From: Hibiscus mutabilis
Lineage: Eukaryota; Streptophyta; Magnoliopsida; Malvales; Malvaceae
DNA length: 64,000 bases
Assembly: GCA_019671005.1 (NCBI GenBank)
Contig: CM033723.1
Coordinates: 19,359,254-19,423,253 of the forward strand
Direction: 5' to 3'
Within the stretch, counting starts at the first letter, position 1. The number at the start of each line of letters is the position of its first letter. Below, piece after piece: positions 23,682-35,108 of the stretch. The translations under genes were made by a program, and so were the position numbers. Under the pieces are notes generated by a model. It was given only the letters and a program-made list of their open reading frames with translations. It was not told the origin of the DNA and did no database searches.

Positions 23682-26475
23682 TGTAACACCCTTTTCCCGG
23701 CCTAGTAGGAATCTAGGTCAAAAAGTGTTATCGAAGAATAAAACGGTGAACCGTGCGATACTTTACTCAAAGATTGATACAATATTAAAGAAGTACGGTG
23801 AGAACAATAAAGCAATACGTCACGAATTGGGCCTAATTGAAACTTTTATAAACTTAGGGGAGCTGAACAATAGATTCTAGGGACTTAGTAAGGGTGATTA
23901 ACAAGTTTTTGAACATGGGTATCGATACGCCCAAGGGCCATATCGATACACTATGGCTGAATTAACTCCTAGAATTTCCAATGAAAAATGCTCATATCAA
24001 TACACATCAAGCAGTATCAGTACACCCAGCAGTGACCATTAAAACGTTTGGGTTCAATGGCCCCGTACCAATACGGGGTCAAGTCGTATCAATACGCGAT
24101 GATAATTTAATTAAATTCATTTTACAAATTCAAAAAAGGGTATCGATACGCACCCATCCATATCGATACCAAGCTACACAATTTGTTTCAAATTCAAAAT
24201 AATGTACTAGTACAGATCGAGCCGTATCAGTATGCCTCTTAATCTGATTCCAAATATGCAAGCCCATACTGATACGCCATCACCTGTATCAGTACGGCAG
24301 GGCTTGTAATGCCAATTTTTATCTGGGTTATTAGCAATTTACCCAACCGAACCATGTCCAAATTCAATGAAACTTTACCAGAAAGTTTATTTAGCCTAAA
24401 TATATTAGTATACCAAATTTTAGGATCAATCGAATCCATTTACTATGGTTTCCCCGATTTGGGCCATTATACATTTTTGTCCACTTTTAACCAATTTCAA
24501 AAGTACTATTTTAGCTCCTTAAACATACTAAAAGCATACACTTAATACATGCATCCATAGGGTCAAAAGTGACTTATACAACCATTATGCCACTCTTCTA
24601 TGAGTTTGTAGGATTAACATACTTTACTTTAGTAGCTTCGTGACTTGCCAAAAACCTTCAATACCTCGATCTCCAACTGAAAACTTTGCTAACCTGAAAT
24701 GCATAGAAAATGAATGCATTAGGCATGCTTTGCCTAGTGAGGTAGTAATAAATGATATTAATGGCAATAATTGTATTTATACCATGCTTCAATAACAACA
24801 ATGTCAATACTATAGCAATAAGCTCAATGTCCCTGCTCATTGAATAACAATAATCAATGCAATGGCAATAATCAATGAAAACGTTATTTAAGCAATATCA
24901 ATATTCAATCTCAATAGTTTTCCTTGGATCAATGTAGGGAGTGTGGATACGCGAAATCCTACGTTTCACCAAATGATAGTGGTCTTGTCCCTTCGCCTCA
25001 CCTTTGTGACCAAATCTCAACATACCTCTACCTCACCATAATAAAGGTCGTAGCCACTGGTACCAATGAGCTCATGAATTCTATGGCATGCCAATTGTAT
25101 CCAAAGTCCACTCGATTCCAAGGTTCAATAACAGTATTCCAATAACAATGGTTCAATAACAATGATTCGGTAATAATATTTCAGTAATAATGGGTCAATA
25201 GCGATAATTCAATAACAATGAATCGATGTCAATAATTCGATGACAATGATCCAATGTCAATATTCAATAGCAATACTTCAATGACAATAAGCAATAACAA
25301 TGGTTCAATGCACTAGTCGATATCAATAAACAATGGTCAATGAATAATATTTCTATATGACAATATCCCAATGGTTCCAATGATATCAATAACGGTGCTA
25401 TGAATGATGATTAATGCAATACTTACCAACTTACCAATATGACTCCCAATAACTTTTATGCAAATTCCTCAATATGAAAGGTTGCAATAATCTTTATTCA
25501 ATGGCTTGGGAAAGGCACCTAGCCTATTCCCGGGACTTCGACTACACTCACCTCAACTTTCGAAGCTCTCAAGGCTCTCGGATAGAAATGTCCTTGTTCC
25601 TAGCTTTTGAAGGAGATGATGGTCCTTCTTTCCCCAATTCTTGATCTAGGAAAAATAGCAGGGAAATGTCAGAATCAAAAATATAAATTTAAAATCAACA
25701 TTCAAGCTTAATATAGCCTTTAGCCAATAAAACTTTCATGGATTCATGCTCCAAAAGAATGGGTTCAACTTTGGTCTTCAAGACTTTAATCTTAAAATTA
25801 AACTCTAACTATCCATAGATTTCCAAAATTGTTTGGGGGCTTAAGCCTACCTATCTGAGGGCTAACCAATGATGTAGAGATATCAAAGAAATCTTGGATA
25901 AACAAGAGATGTGCTTGCTAGAGCTAGAAGTTGAAGATGGAAATGGTGGTGCTTGCTTGGCCTTGGGGAAAAAGATGAGGATTTGAGAAAACATGTCTCG
26001 GTGGAATCAAAACCAAATGAAAGTGTCTTAAACACTTTAGTTTTGCTTCCTTTATCATCCGATGGGCTTACCCTCCTCAAAGTGTAAGCTTATTTTACTA
26101 TTTTTTATCATTTCCATCTTTTCCCTAATCCAAACTAATAATTTGCCACCACCCAAAGTCCAGTCTTCTTACAAATCCTATGAAATTCACGTGAACTTAT
26201 CCTAAGAAAGGAGGTGAATCATCCTCAAAATGATATAATTACGAGGGTAGTCCTTCAACTTTCCAAACATCACATTTTTTGCCCCCAAACTTTCAATTTT
26301 TACAATGTAGTCACTAAATTGTTTTCAAAGAATTCAATTAGGTTCAAAGTCTATAAATTGACTCAATTAGAGTCCAATACAGTATTAGGGCCGGTATAAT
26401 ATTTGGACCTTTCCGATGTAGATTTTTTGATCTCTAGAACCCTATTTCGGGTAGACCAGTTTTTTGGGTGTTACA
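23682..26475 (-). mobile_element. Full-length Tekay-type LTR inside pol
   Basis: Plus-strand ends are TGTAACACCCTTTTCCCGG and TTTTTGGGTGTTACA (2,794 bp). Pol sequence lies on both sides, and no primer site, polypurine tract or coding region is inside, so this is a solo LTR in minus orientation. Flanking 5-mers are CAAAC and CGAAT, only a weak target duplication. It holds about 12 GTATCGATAC-like palindromes at 23918-24300, the shared motif at 25081-25102, and a degenerate CAATAACAATGGTT repeat at about 25130-25400. Confidence 0.8.
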
Positions 26476-26800
26476 CGAATACCCAAACAATCGAGCCCAG
26501 ATAGTAGCATCCGTAGGAGAGGGATCACGAGGAACTTGTCTTGCAAGAGCGTACCTTGCATGTGCACGGTTTTGTAGTTACCAACGGAGCAAGAGCTGGT
26601 GTCCTCTTAACCGGACCTTACGCATGTGAAGAACGGCAGTACATAGTTACCTTCGCCTGCTACCATTAGTTGGTGAAAGGTTTGAATAGTATTAGATAAA
26701 TAGTATTTTAACACAGATAAAATCGTCCATTTTATAAATGAACATATTATTTGTCAAGAAGACTAATTATGCATCATGTATGACTTCTAGTGAAATTTAA
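26476..26800 (+). pseudogene. Second (archaeal-type) RNase H of Tat clade
   Basis: Frame pieces read LHVHGFVVTNGARAGVLLTGP followed by ERQYIVTFACYH. The layout is that of the additional RNase H carried by Tat/Ogre elements between the first RNase H and integrase. The position expected to be the first catalytic aspartate (VDG) is VHG, so the active site is lost. A stop follows the YH residues near 26665. Domain identity is inferred from order and short motifs. Confidence 0.6.
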
Positions 26801-28327
26801 ACGATACACTATCAAAAAAATCCCAGAGCATATAACAGAAGGGTAGAAGCTCTAGCCATATTAGCGGCAGCACTAGAGATTCAAAAGAGAGGAAAATTCC
26901 TCATGGAATATAAACAGCATCCAGCATTCATAGTAGACCAACAAGTATGCGAACTTGATATAGGCGATAAATGGATAACACCGATCGCCAAATATATTGA
27001 AACAAGAGCACTTCCCGAGGAAAAAACCCAACAAGTTAAGATAAAGAGGTGAGTAGCTCAATACACACTTTTGCAGGGCACATTGTACAAACAGGGTTTT
27101 ACTCAGCCTCTACTATGATGTTTGGGCCCTGTAGAGGCAAACTAGGTGCTACGTGAAATTCACGAAAGGATCTGTGGACACCACCAAGGTTCGTAGTCTT
27201 TAGCTCAGAAGGCCATAAGGCAAGGGTTCTACTGGCCAACAGTACACAAGGATGCTAAGGAGTTGGTCTCTAAATGTTTGCCATGCCAAGAGTTTGCATA
27301 TGTCCCGAGACAACCAATAGAGCCCTCAAATTCTATTATGAGTCAGTGGCCCTTTGCAGTTTGGGGAGTAGATATCTTGGGCCCTTTTCCACTGGCGGTT
27401 GGTCAGAAGAAGTTCTTGGTCGTTACTGTAGATTGTTTTATAAACTGGATTGAAGCTGAGCCATTAGCCACCATCACAGAGAGGCAAATGGAAAGTTTCT
27501 TGTGGAAGTTTGTAATCTGCAGATTTGGTATTCCTTACACAGTAACCACAAACAATGACACGTAATTCTAGAAGAAGTTCAAAAAGTTCTATAACGATAT
27601 GCATATCACGTTAGCCCAAAGCTCTGTGAAAACACCTTAAACCAATGGCCAAGTAGAGGCAGCCAATAAGAAAATCCTCATAGCGTTGAAAAAGAAGGTT
27701 GAAGAAGCGAAAGGAACATAGGTGGACAAGTTACCATGTATACTATCGGCATTGCGAACAACCTCCCATACAGGTACATATAAAATATGTCGTACATAAA
27801 TTTTTAAATTTTCATACTAACATATGCCTAGTGGAAAAATAGAAAATATTAAACGTGCCTTACCCCAAAGTAAGCGAAGCGCCCTTTAACCTAACCTTCG
27901 GCTCAAAGGCAGTAATCCCAAAAGAGATAGGCATGCCTACCTACAAAACCGCTCATTTTGATGAGCAGAATAACAACATGGCCTTGCGGATGAACTTAGA
28001 CATGTTGGAAGAAATAAGAACACTGTCCGAGATGGTCGCAGAGGTAAAAACTGAATAGTCGCCAAGTACTACAACTCTCGTGTGAAGAACAAGCAATTCT
28101 AAACATGCGACTTGGTATTGAGGAACACAAAAGCTAGCAAGCCACCAACAGAGCGAGGGAAGATGGCTCCAACATTGGAAGGACCATATTGGATACAGAA
28201 ATCGCTCTATCTTGGCACGTACAAGCTTTTAGAAATAAACGGCAAAGAAGTCCCTCGAACCTGGAATGCAAGACATCTAAAAAATTCTATGTTTGAACAT
28301 CGACTACTCAATGTTGAATCACCCTAA
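26801..28327 (+). pseudogene. Tat-type integrase
   Basis: Blocks in order: EALAILAAALEIQKRGKFLM; a zinc-binding part with HERICGHH and SKCLPCQEFA; the core with WGVDILGPFPLAVGQKKF (first acidic residue kept); TNNDT at about 27552-27564 where the second acidic residue is N and a stop follows; TNGQVEAANKK with the glutamate kept. About 110 bp of non-coding text splits the core at about 27772-27880, after which EAPFNLTFGSKAVIP resumes. The end reads TLEGPYWIQKSLYLGTYKL and NARHLKN, stopping near 28326. Stops and the lost residue make it inactive. Confidence 0.85.
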
Positions 28328-28386
28328 ATTTTAAAGAAACAAAGGCTACTGTAAGTTAAATAAATTCACGTTCTAGAATCAAATTA

Positions 28387-29030
28387 GAGAAAACCACATG
28401 ATTGTCTAAGCGTCCACCACTTTTGAAAAATGTGCATTAAGGAATCAGCTTAACGATTGCTGCTTTTTAAAAACGAGAAAACCACAGGGTCATCTAAGCG
28501 TCCACCACTTTCAAGAAGTGTGCATTAAGATATCAGCTTAAAGATCGCCACTTTTCAAAAGCAAGAAAAACACACGGTCATTTAAGCGTCTGCCACTTTT
28601 AATAAGTATGCATTAAGGAATCAGCTTAACGATTGTCACTTTTCAGAAGCAAGAAAACCACAGGGTTGTCTAAGTGTCTACCACTTTCAAGAAGTGTGCA
28701 TTAAGGAATCAACTTAATGATCATCGATTTTCAAAAGCGAGAAAACCAAAGGGTCGTCTAAGTATCTGCCACTTTTAAGAAGTGTGCATTAAAGAATCAG
28801 CTTAAGATCGCCGCTTTTCAAAAGCGAGAAAACCACAGGGTCATCTAAGTGTCTGCCACTTTTAAGAAGTGTGCATTAAGGAATCAGCTTAACAATTCCC
28901 TCTTTTTAGAAGTGAGAAAACCACATGGTCGTCTAAGCGTCTGTCACTTTTAAGAACTGTGCATTAAGGAATCAGCTTAATGATCATCGCTTTTCAAAAG
29001 TGTAAAAATACAGGGCCACCTAAGCATATA
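28387..29030 (+). repeat. 88-bp tandem repeat, 7 copies plus a partial
   Basis: Units start with GAGAAAACCACAGGGT at 28387, 28475, 28563, 28651, 28739, 28826, 28914 and 29002: spacing is 88 bp with one 87. Each unit holds TCTAAGCGTCTGCCACTTTT, GTGCATTAAGGAATCAGCTT and a CGCTTTTCAAAAGCGAG inverted repeat (CGCTTTT/AAAAGCG). It begins about 60 bp after the integrase stop. Tandem repeats between pol and the 3' LTR are known for Tat/Ogre elements. Confidence 0.92.
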
Positions 29031-29502
29031 CCGATCAAAATTACCTCACTCGGAGGCCAAAATTCTCCAACCCATTGTGATTCTATAGGAACATATAATT
29101 CATTCCAAGAGAACGATGTTGTTCCACAAAATGACATAAACAGAGTTTTTGGGAAATGTTGCTTTAAGTAAATAATACAAAGAATGCGTAAAATTACAGA
29201 TAGCCGTTATCTACCTTACAAGTTCGCAGTTTCAAAAATCAATATTTATATTTATACGTCAACATTCCATAGGAAAAGTACTGTTAAAATTCACATAAAA
29301 TCGAAAGATAAGAAACAACTTTCATTCCTATAAACAAATAAATGTACATCACTGAGCAGGACCGCCACTCTTGCAAAAGACAAAAAACATTCCTTTTCAC
29401 GTAAGACATCTCGATAAATGAAATTGCTAAAGGGTTTAGATAGAACTCAATAAAAGATACTTGTCACCAATAGAGGTATAAGTAGACTACATATGTCGAA
29501 TA
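29031..29502 (+). mobile_element. Tat-element 3' untranslated sequence
   Basis: Unique AT-rich text between the 88-bp array and an LTR that begins at 29503. There is no sustained frame. A polypurine tract and 3' LTR of the Tat element should lie beyond, but the Tekay-type LTR cuts it off. Nothing else is visible. Confidence 0.5.
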
Positions 29503-31870
29503 TGTAACCCCCTCGACCCGACCTAGACGCCCGACCGACCCGAGAGTGCTACATTAGGTTTTGCCAAAGCAAACTGGAGAAAGGTTACAAAAAGTTAGTC
29601 AATTTTTTACTTTTATCTTGTCTAAATGCAAATTAATGTTTCTACATTTCATACTCGCAGCGGGTAATTTCTCGAATGAAACGAATCACAAAAAGATAAT
29701 TAATTGCATCTTAACCAGGGTTGAGGGCTAAAACGTAAACACTTTAATTACAAAACCAAAATTGACTTTAAGATTAACAATCTTCAATTAGTCTATTTAC
29801 ATGCCTACATAACAAATTTCAGGTCAAAATGATCATCCATGCGCATTCAATTACATTTTCTAAACTTAGGGACTAAAATGCAAGAAACCAAAAACTGATT
29901 TCCATGACATTACCTGTAAAAACTGCCTCCTGTACCGATACGTACATAGTCGTACCGATACAGAGCAGCCATGCGTACCGGTACACAATGTACTGTATCA
30001 GTATGCCACATCAGCATGTGCAGTATTCCGTACCAGTACGAACCCCTTGGTATATCGATACACGTGTTTTCCTTTAAAAAGTGATTTTCCAGTAACGAAT
30101 CCCTGTACCATTACACTTTACCCCATACTGGTATGCCAAGCCTAAATTGCTTAACCGTACCGGTACTCGTATACCTGTACCGATGCTGCCTGTCTTAGTT
30201 TACCTATGCGTACCGATACAGTCCCTTGAGTATCGGTACTCAGAGGCGTGTAATGTCATTTTCTATAGGTTTTTCACCTAAATCTAGATGCATTTAGATC
30301 CTAGCAACTTGCATACTTGGATACAAACATTCAACAATACCTATATCAACCCTTGTACCATGGTTTAACCACCATACAATCTCATGATACCAAAAGAATC
30401 AATCTAAGGGCATGCTCCCTAAAGCATTTCACCAAACATAGCAAAATATCCAACTATGCAATTATCAGCAAGAACGCCATACCAACAACACATCAATACC
30501 ATACTCAACAAGATTTGCACATCAAAGCATACCATCAAAGCAAGACCATCTAGATGCATACCTAGAAGACCTCACAACATCAAGCATAGGTAACAATGCA
30601 AAACGAACTTAACAACATCAATCAAACTCCGAAATCACATCATTACACATGCTTAAAACTAGGGGAAAACAGAATTACAATTCTCAAAATCCTCGGCGAA
30701 CACATTGCCTTATTAACCGGAAATTAAAACCGAATCTATACTTAAAAGTCTTGTCTTTGGATCACTTAATCCTTGCCTTTACTGCCTCCAAGCTTTAATG
30801 CTCTGCATCATTAGAGAAAAGAGAGCGTAAGCACACTTACTTAGTGAGGATGCTCTTAAAGATGATGCATTAAAAACCCTTGAAAATCAACTCTTGTTTC
30901 AAACCATGCTTACAACCTAAGCAAGTACCAATAGTTTCAAATCAAAACAAGCTTATCAACCTTATGCAAAACATTATATATAAATTCCACATGTTTAATA
31001 CCAAAGCATCAAATGCAAAGCCATGCATAAATCCCAAAGCATTATAAAATAGGTTCAACATTAGAATTCTCATATATTGGCAATTATAGTGACCCCGTAT
31101 AGTCGACCACTATTCTTGATTAGCCGACCGCTAACCTTTAGTTAACCGACCATTTACTTTACACATCGGATACACGGATCTCCCTTAATGAGACACCATC
31201 ATCAAGACTACCCCATGCCAACCGCATGACTTTACAACCTTGCCAACCGCATGCTTTACATCAACAAGGGGAACCAATCGCTCAACCCAAGTGATAACAA
31301 CATAGTTCGGGTAGCCAACCGCTATACCTCAAAGACTCTTAATCCCACGATCGATTTTTAACCATATTATAATGCACTTTATCCTATGGAATGTCAACTA
31401 TATCTGAATGTTTTCTCACCTTGTCACATAGCCAATATATCATTTACAAAACCATTTACTCATTGTTGTACAATGCATTACACAAAATCCCCACATATGC
31501 AAATCACATTGCCATAGCAATATCACATTCCCGACTGGAATAAAAACCAATGCTTACTAGCATTAAATATACCTTTAAGCCACTGCATATGTACTTTAAA
31601 ATCATGCATTAGCAGTAAGTAAAAGCAAACCATGTTTACGACTAAAACACGAATCACTCATGCTCATATCCGAACCGATATTGAAGAGTAAGAGAGGGAA
31701 ACTTACTTCCAAGCTTAGGTAAGTGTTTCAAACTTATCTTAAACTCCCAAAACCACTTTCAAACCTTTGAAAGACTTTTAAGACCGTTTCCATTCACCGA
31801 TTTCACTTCGCCTTGTTTGCTACCATGAAACAAGCTCCCGACAAGTCTATAACCACCTCAAGATGCTACG
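29503..31870 (-). mobile_element. Tekay-type LTR, 3' part (split by Athila LTR)
   Basis: Plus-strand start TGTAACCCCCTCGACCCGACC is the minus-strand end of the LTR; its counterpart at 38440-38468 is the end of the plus-strand LTR 35109-38468. It is split at 31870 by an Athila-type solo LTR with CTACG duplication and continues at 33400. It has about a dozen GTAYCGRTAC palindromes at 29930-30245 and the shared motif CTATGGAATGTCAACTATAT at 31384-31403. A TAGCCGACC / TTAACCGACC short repeat occurs at about 31090-31330. No coding content. Confidence 0.75.
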
Positions 31871-33399
31871 TGTTGCGCGTAATAAGTGCTATGCAAATGT
31901 GCAAGTATACACGTCGCAAGTTATAGTATAAAAGATATCGTCTCCACAGGGATTGGTGCTACTTCAAGAATCTAGTCTCTTGCACTGTAAAAATAAAAAC
32001 ACAAATAAAAGATTATAGAAGTTTAACTAATCTAGAAAACAAATAAGTAAAAGAAAAGATGAATTCAATTGAGAGAGATAGGCCAGGTTATCGTGAGTTG
32101 AGGTGTGATAGCCGATTGGATCGTCTTGGTAAAAGAGTGCACGGCAACACAGATTTGCCGTGGCAACTTGTACAACGGGTTGCCTTGGCAACTAATCGAT
32201 GGTTGCCTGGGCAACTACTTGGGCGTCCGGGCAGCAACTTTCAAGGTTCGGCGGAGCGTTCTTCAATGGTTTCTTCTTATCCCTAAGTCGAAACTCTAGC
32301 TACTTGTGCATGCCTTGATAATACATCCTGCGTGAATCAAGGGTGAACAACAACCAATCTTGCGCTCCTCTTAGCCGTTGAAATCCTTAACTTATTCCTA
32401 AGCCGGATTAATCTTCACCATCATTGGATTGAATAAAGATCATATTCATTCGTTTCTTGAATCTAACTCTCCGATATTAGATAAATGGATGAAATCACGA
32501 GATCCTCTCCCAATTCACTGCAAAACAATAATAAGAACCAAGAATGAATAAACCTTGAAATAGAAAAGTGCAAACTCTTATTACCTAAACAAAAACCAAT
32601 AGTTTCTCACAACCACAAAACACAATAACCATAGCCAAGTAGATTTAGTTCATGGCTAGGTTCCAAAGAAACACAAGATAAACAATCCCTAGCATGAACC
32701 CAATCGAACAAGGAAGAAAAGATGAAGCTTGTCGAAAATCCCTTGCCCTAGATGCTTGCCGAAAATTCCCCTTGCTTCATCTCTTGGACTTGTCGAATTT
32801 TGCCCTCTTGCTCTCCTCCAAGTTGTCGAAATCTCCTTGCTATTTATAGGGCTAGGCCAAAGTCCTTCTTTGAGGAGGAGTTTGAGTTAGAATTAAATTA
32901 TCTTTAAAGAATATAATTCTTTATTATAATTTTATTCCTATTAGAACTTCTCCTATCTTCTTGGAATTTAATTCTTCTTTAATCTCTGCATGGAAATCAA
33001 ATTCCTTTGGGCTTGGGCCTTGCTCCACGTCATCTTGGGCTTGTATAGTCATTAATTTCGACATCCCTATTGCATTTTCTCCTTGTCGACAATTGCCATG
33101 GCAACTGGCTCGGCGTCTCCTTCATGCATTGCCCTGGCAACTAGCTCGGCATATCCTTCATGCATTGCCCTGGCAACTAGCTCGGCATTGCTTTGGCAAG
33201 TGATCCTGCACATACACACACAAAGCACACCAAAGCAACATCTTTTCCACAAAAACTACCAAGTTATGTAATCAAGCTCAACGATGGAAGGAAACATGGA
33301 TTAATGCATGAATAGCTAATTATGCAACTAATATGAGCCTAAGTTAACAATAATATGAGTAAAAAGAGTAAGAAAATTAGTACTTTTGAACACTTATCA
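31871..33399 (-). mobile_element. Athila-type solo LTR with perfect TSD
   Basis: Plus-strand ends are TGTTGCGCGTAATAAG and GAACACTTATCA, so the minus strand runs TGATAAGTG...AACA. Perfect CTACG duplications lie at 31866-31870 and 33400-33404. It aligns with the 5' LTR at 46751-48306, which has a tRNA-Asp primer site. The 1,529 bp contain no internal region. Features inside: a series of TTGCCNTGGCAA palindromes at 32155-32220 and three 36-bp copies at 33093-33200. Confidence 0.88.
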
Positions 33400-34467
33400 C
33401 TACGCGTTGATTATCCCCTGTTTAGGCCACATAAAACCAGAGGAAACATGCATTAAAATGTATCCAATACTCTGTTACAACTCAAAATCCTGTAGCTCTC
33501 AAGATGCCCACTCAAAACTCATCCGAAACTTACTGAAATCAACCTCAAACACTACTCAATCTTAACCCAGCCACACTATAACGATTCAAAACATCAAACT
33601 TCATCAATTAATATCTAAAAACTCATCCCCAACATCCTTTTACTTCCAGCAATGATTAAACACCTTAAACATCCCAAAAAACTCTTAACTAACAACCTAA
33701 CAATTAGAGATTTAACAAATTTTGGGATTCCATTATTAAAAACAACTTATCCACATTATAATACATTCAAAATAAGATTAAAATCAATTCACAATACTGG
33801 AAAAATCTATCCAAATCGAAAATCACAAGATTCTTCAATTACACCTTAATTAAGTTAAAATCTATAATTAATTACTCAACCTATTGAAAATCACATGTAA
33901 AGAGCCAAAAATTTGGGAATTTTAGTAAAGAACCTTTCATTAGAGGAGAAGAACGAAACTTACCTCCAATGAATGAGTTTCCCTTTAATTGAGTGGTTTT
34001 TCCTCTTGAAAAGCAATGAAATTCAATAAGACTTTTGGAAGACTAATTGAGAAATCATTTAGCTAATCAAGAAGTTAAGAAATTAAGATCATTACCTTAA
34101 ATCTCTGATGGAAAAAGAGTGTTTGGCTGAGAGTGTTTTGAGAGAAAATGTGAGAAAAGAAAAGTTACGTCAAAATGTGTTTTAGAAAGATAACTACCTT
34201 TTTAACTAAGTATTTTTTAATTCTTTTAATTAAAACCATTTTAAAATAATCCTAATTAAGGGAATACTAAGATTAAATCAAATGGTAAAATAGTTCCTTA
34301 AATATTCGAAGTTTTGACTCTTTACAAAATAACCACCTTTTTAAACAGTTTTTAAAAATTGCATTTTGGTCACTAGCCAAAATGTCACCCTTCCAAAGCT
34401 CGTTTTTCCAAAATTACTTTCACCAATATTTCTAATATAATAAAATATGATTTTAAATTTTTTTCCA
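33400..34467 (-). mobile_element. Tekay-type LTR, 5' part (continuation)
   Basis: Continuation of 29503-31870 after the Athila solo LTR. It runs toward the LTR start but stops about 150 bp short of the expected TGTAAC, where a plus-strand LTR begins at 34468. Comparison with 9430-9628, which keeps that last part, shows what is missing. Confidence 0.7.
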
Positions 34468-35108
34468 TGTAACACCCCCAATTTGAGCCTAGATGTTAAC
34501 TAGATCGATTAGGCAGTTTAGGCAAACCGAATTATGCAATTCGAGCAAGTTTCGTGAATTAATTCATAATAAATTATTTTGCCTAAAATAAAATATGGAA
34601 ATATATTAGAAACTATTTAATTAATATTCAAAGGGTTTTGGAAAACTCTATTTGAAGAAATAAAATCGAATTTTGTGACATTTTGGTCTGGTGACTAAAA
34701 TGTAAAGCTTTCAAAACTATTTTGGTAACTAAAACATAAAAGAGTTAAAACATAGAATCTTTAAGGAGCTAATTTTACAAAGTTTTTAACCAGATATTTC
34801 CCTTCATTTAGGAAATTTTAAATGGCTATTATATAAAAATAAAATAGAATTGATTAAAAAGATGTTTAATTGTCAAATTCATTTTCTTACGTAACTACTT
34901 TTGCTCTCAACTTTCTCAGTAGCCAAACTATAAATTTTACTCAAAAATGCTCAAGAATTATTCCTTTTTGATTTCATCTTGATTTATTAATTGATTCCTT
35001 TGATTTCTACACTAAATCCTATTTTCTTTCTTAGAGATTTCACTCAAATCTTGACAATTAAGGGGGAAATCAGCAATTAGAGGTGAATTTTGGTTCTCTC
35101 CTCTAATT
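34468..35108 (+). mobile_element. Tekay-type LTR, first 640 bp
   Basis: Starts TGTAACACCCCCAATTTGAGCC and is closest, in this window, to the 3' LTR at 56066 (shared TTGAGCCTAGATGTTA, then CTTACGTAACTACTTTTGCT and AAAATGCTCA). It is cut at 35108 by another LTR, in the block CTCTCCTCTAATT that also precedes 56728. It may be the 5' LTR of the element whose pol lies at 48.3-56 kb; the distance and the intervening insertions leave this unproved. Confidence 0.65.

Noticed and set aside
28387..29030. CRISPR-like array
   Set aside because: The 88-bp units are contiguous with no unique spacers, and lie in a plant retrotransposon after integrase.
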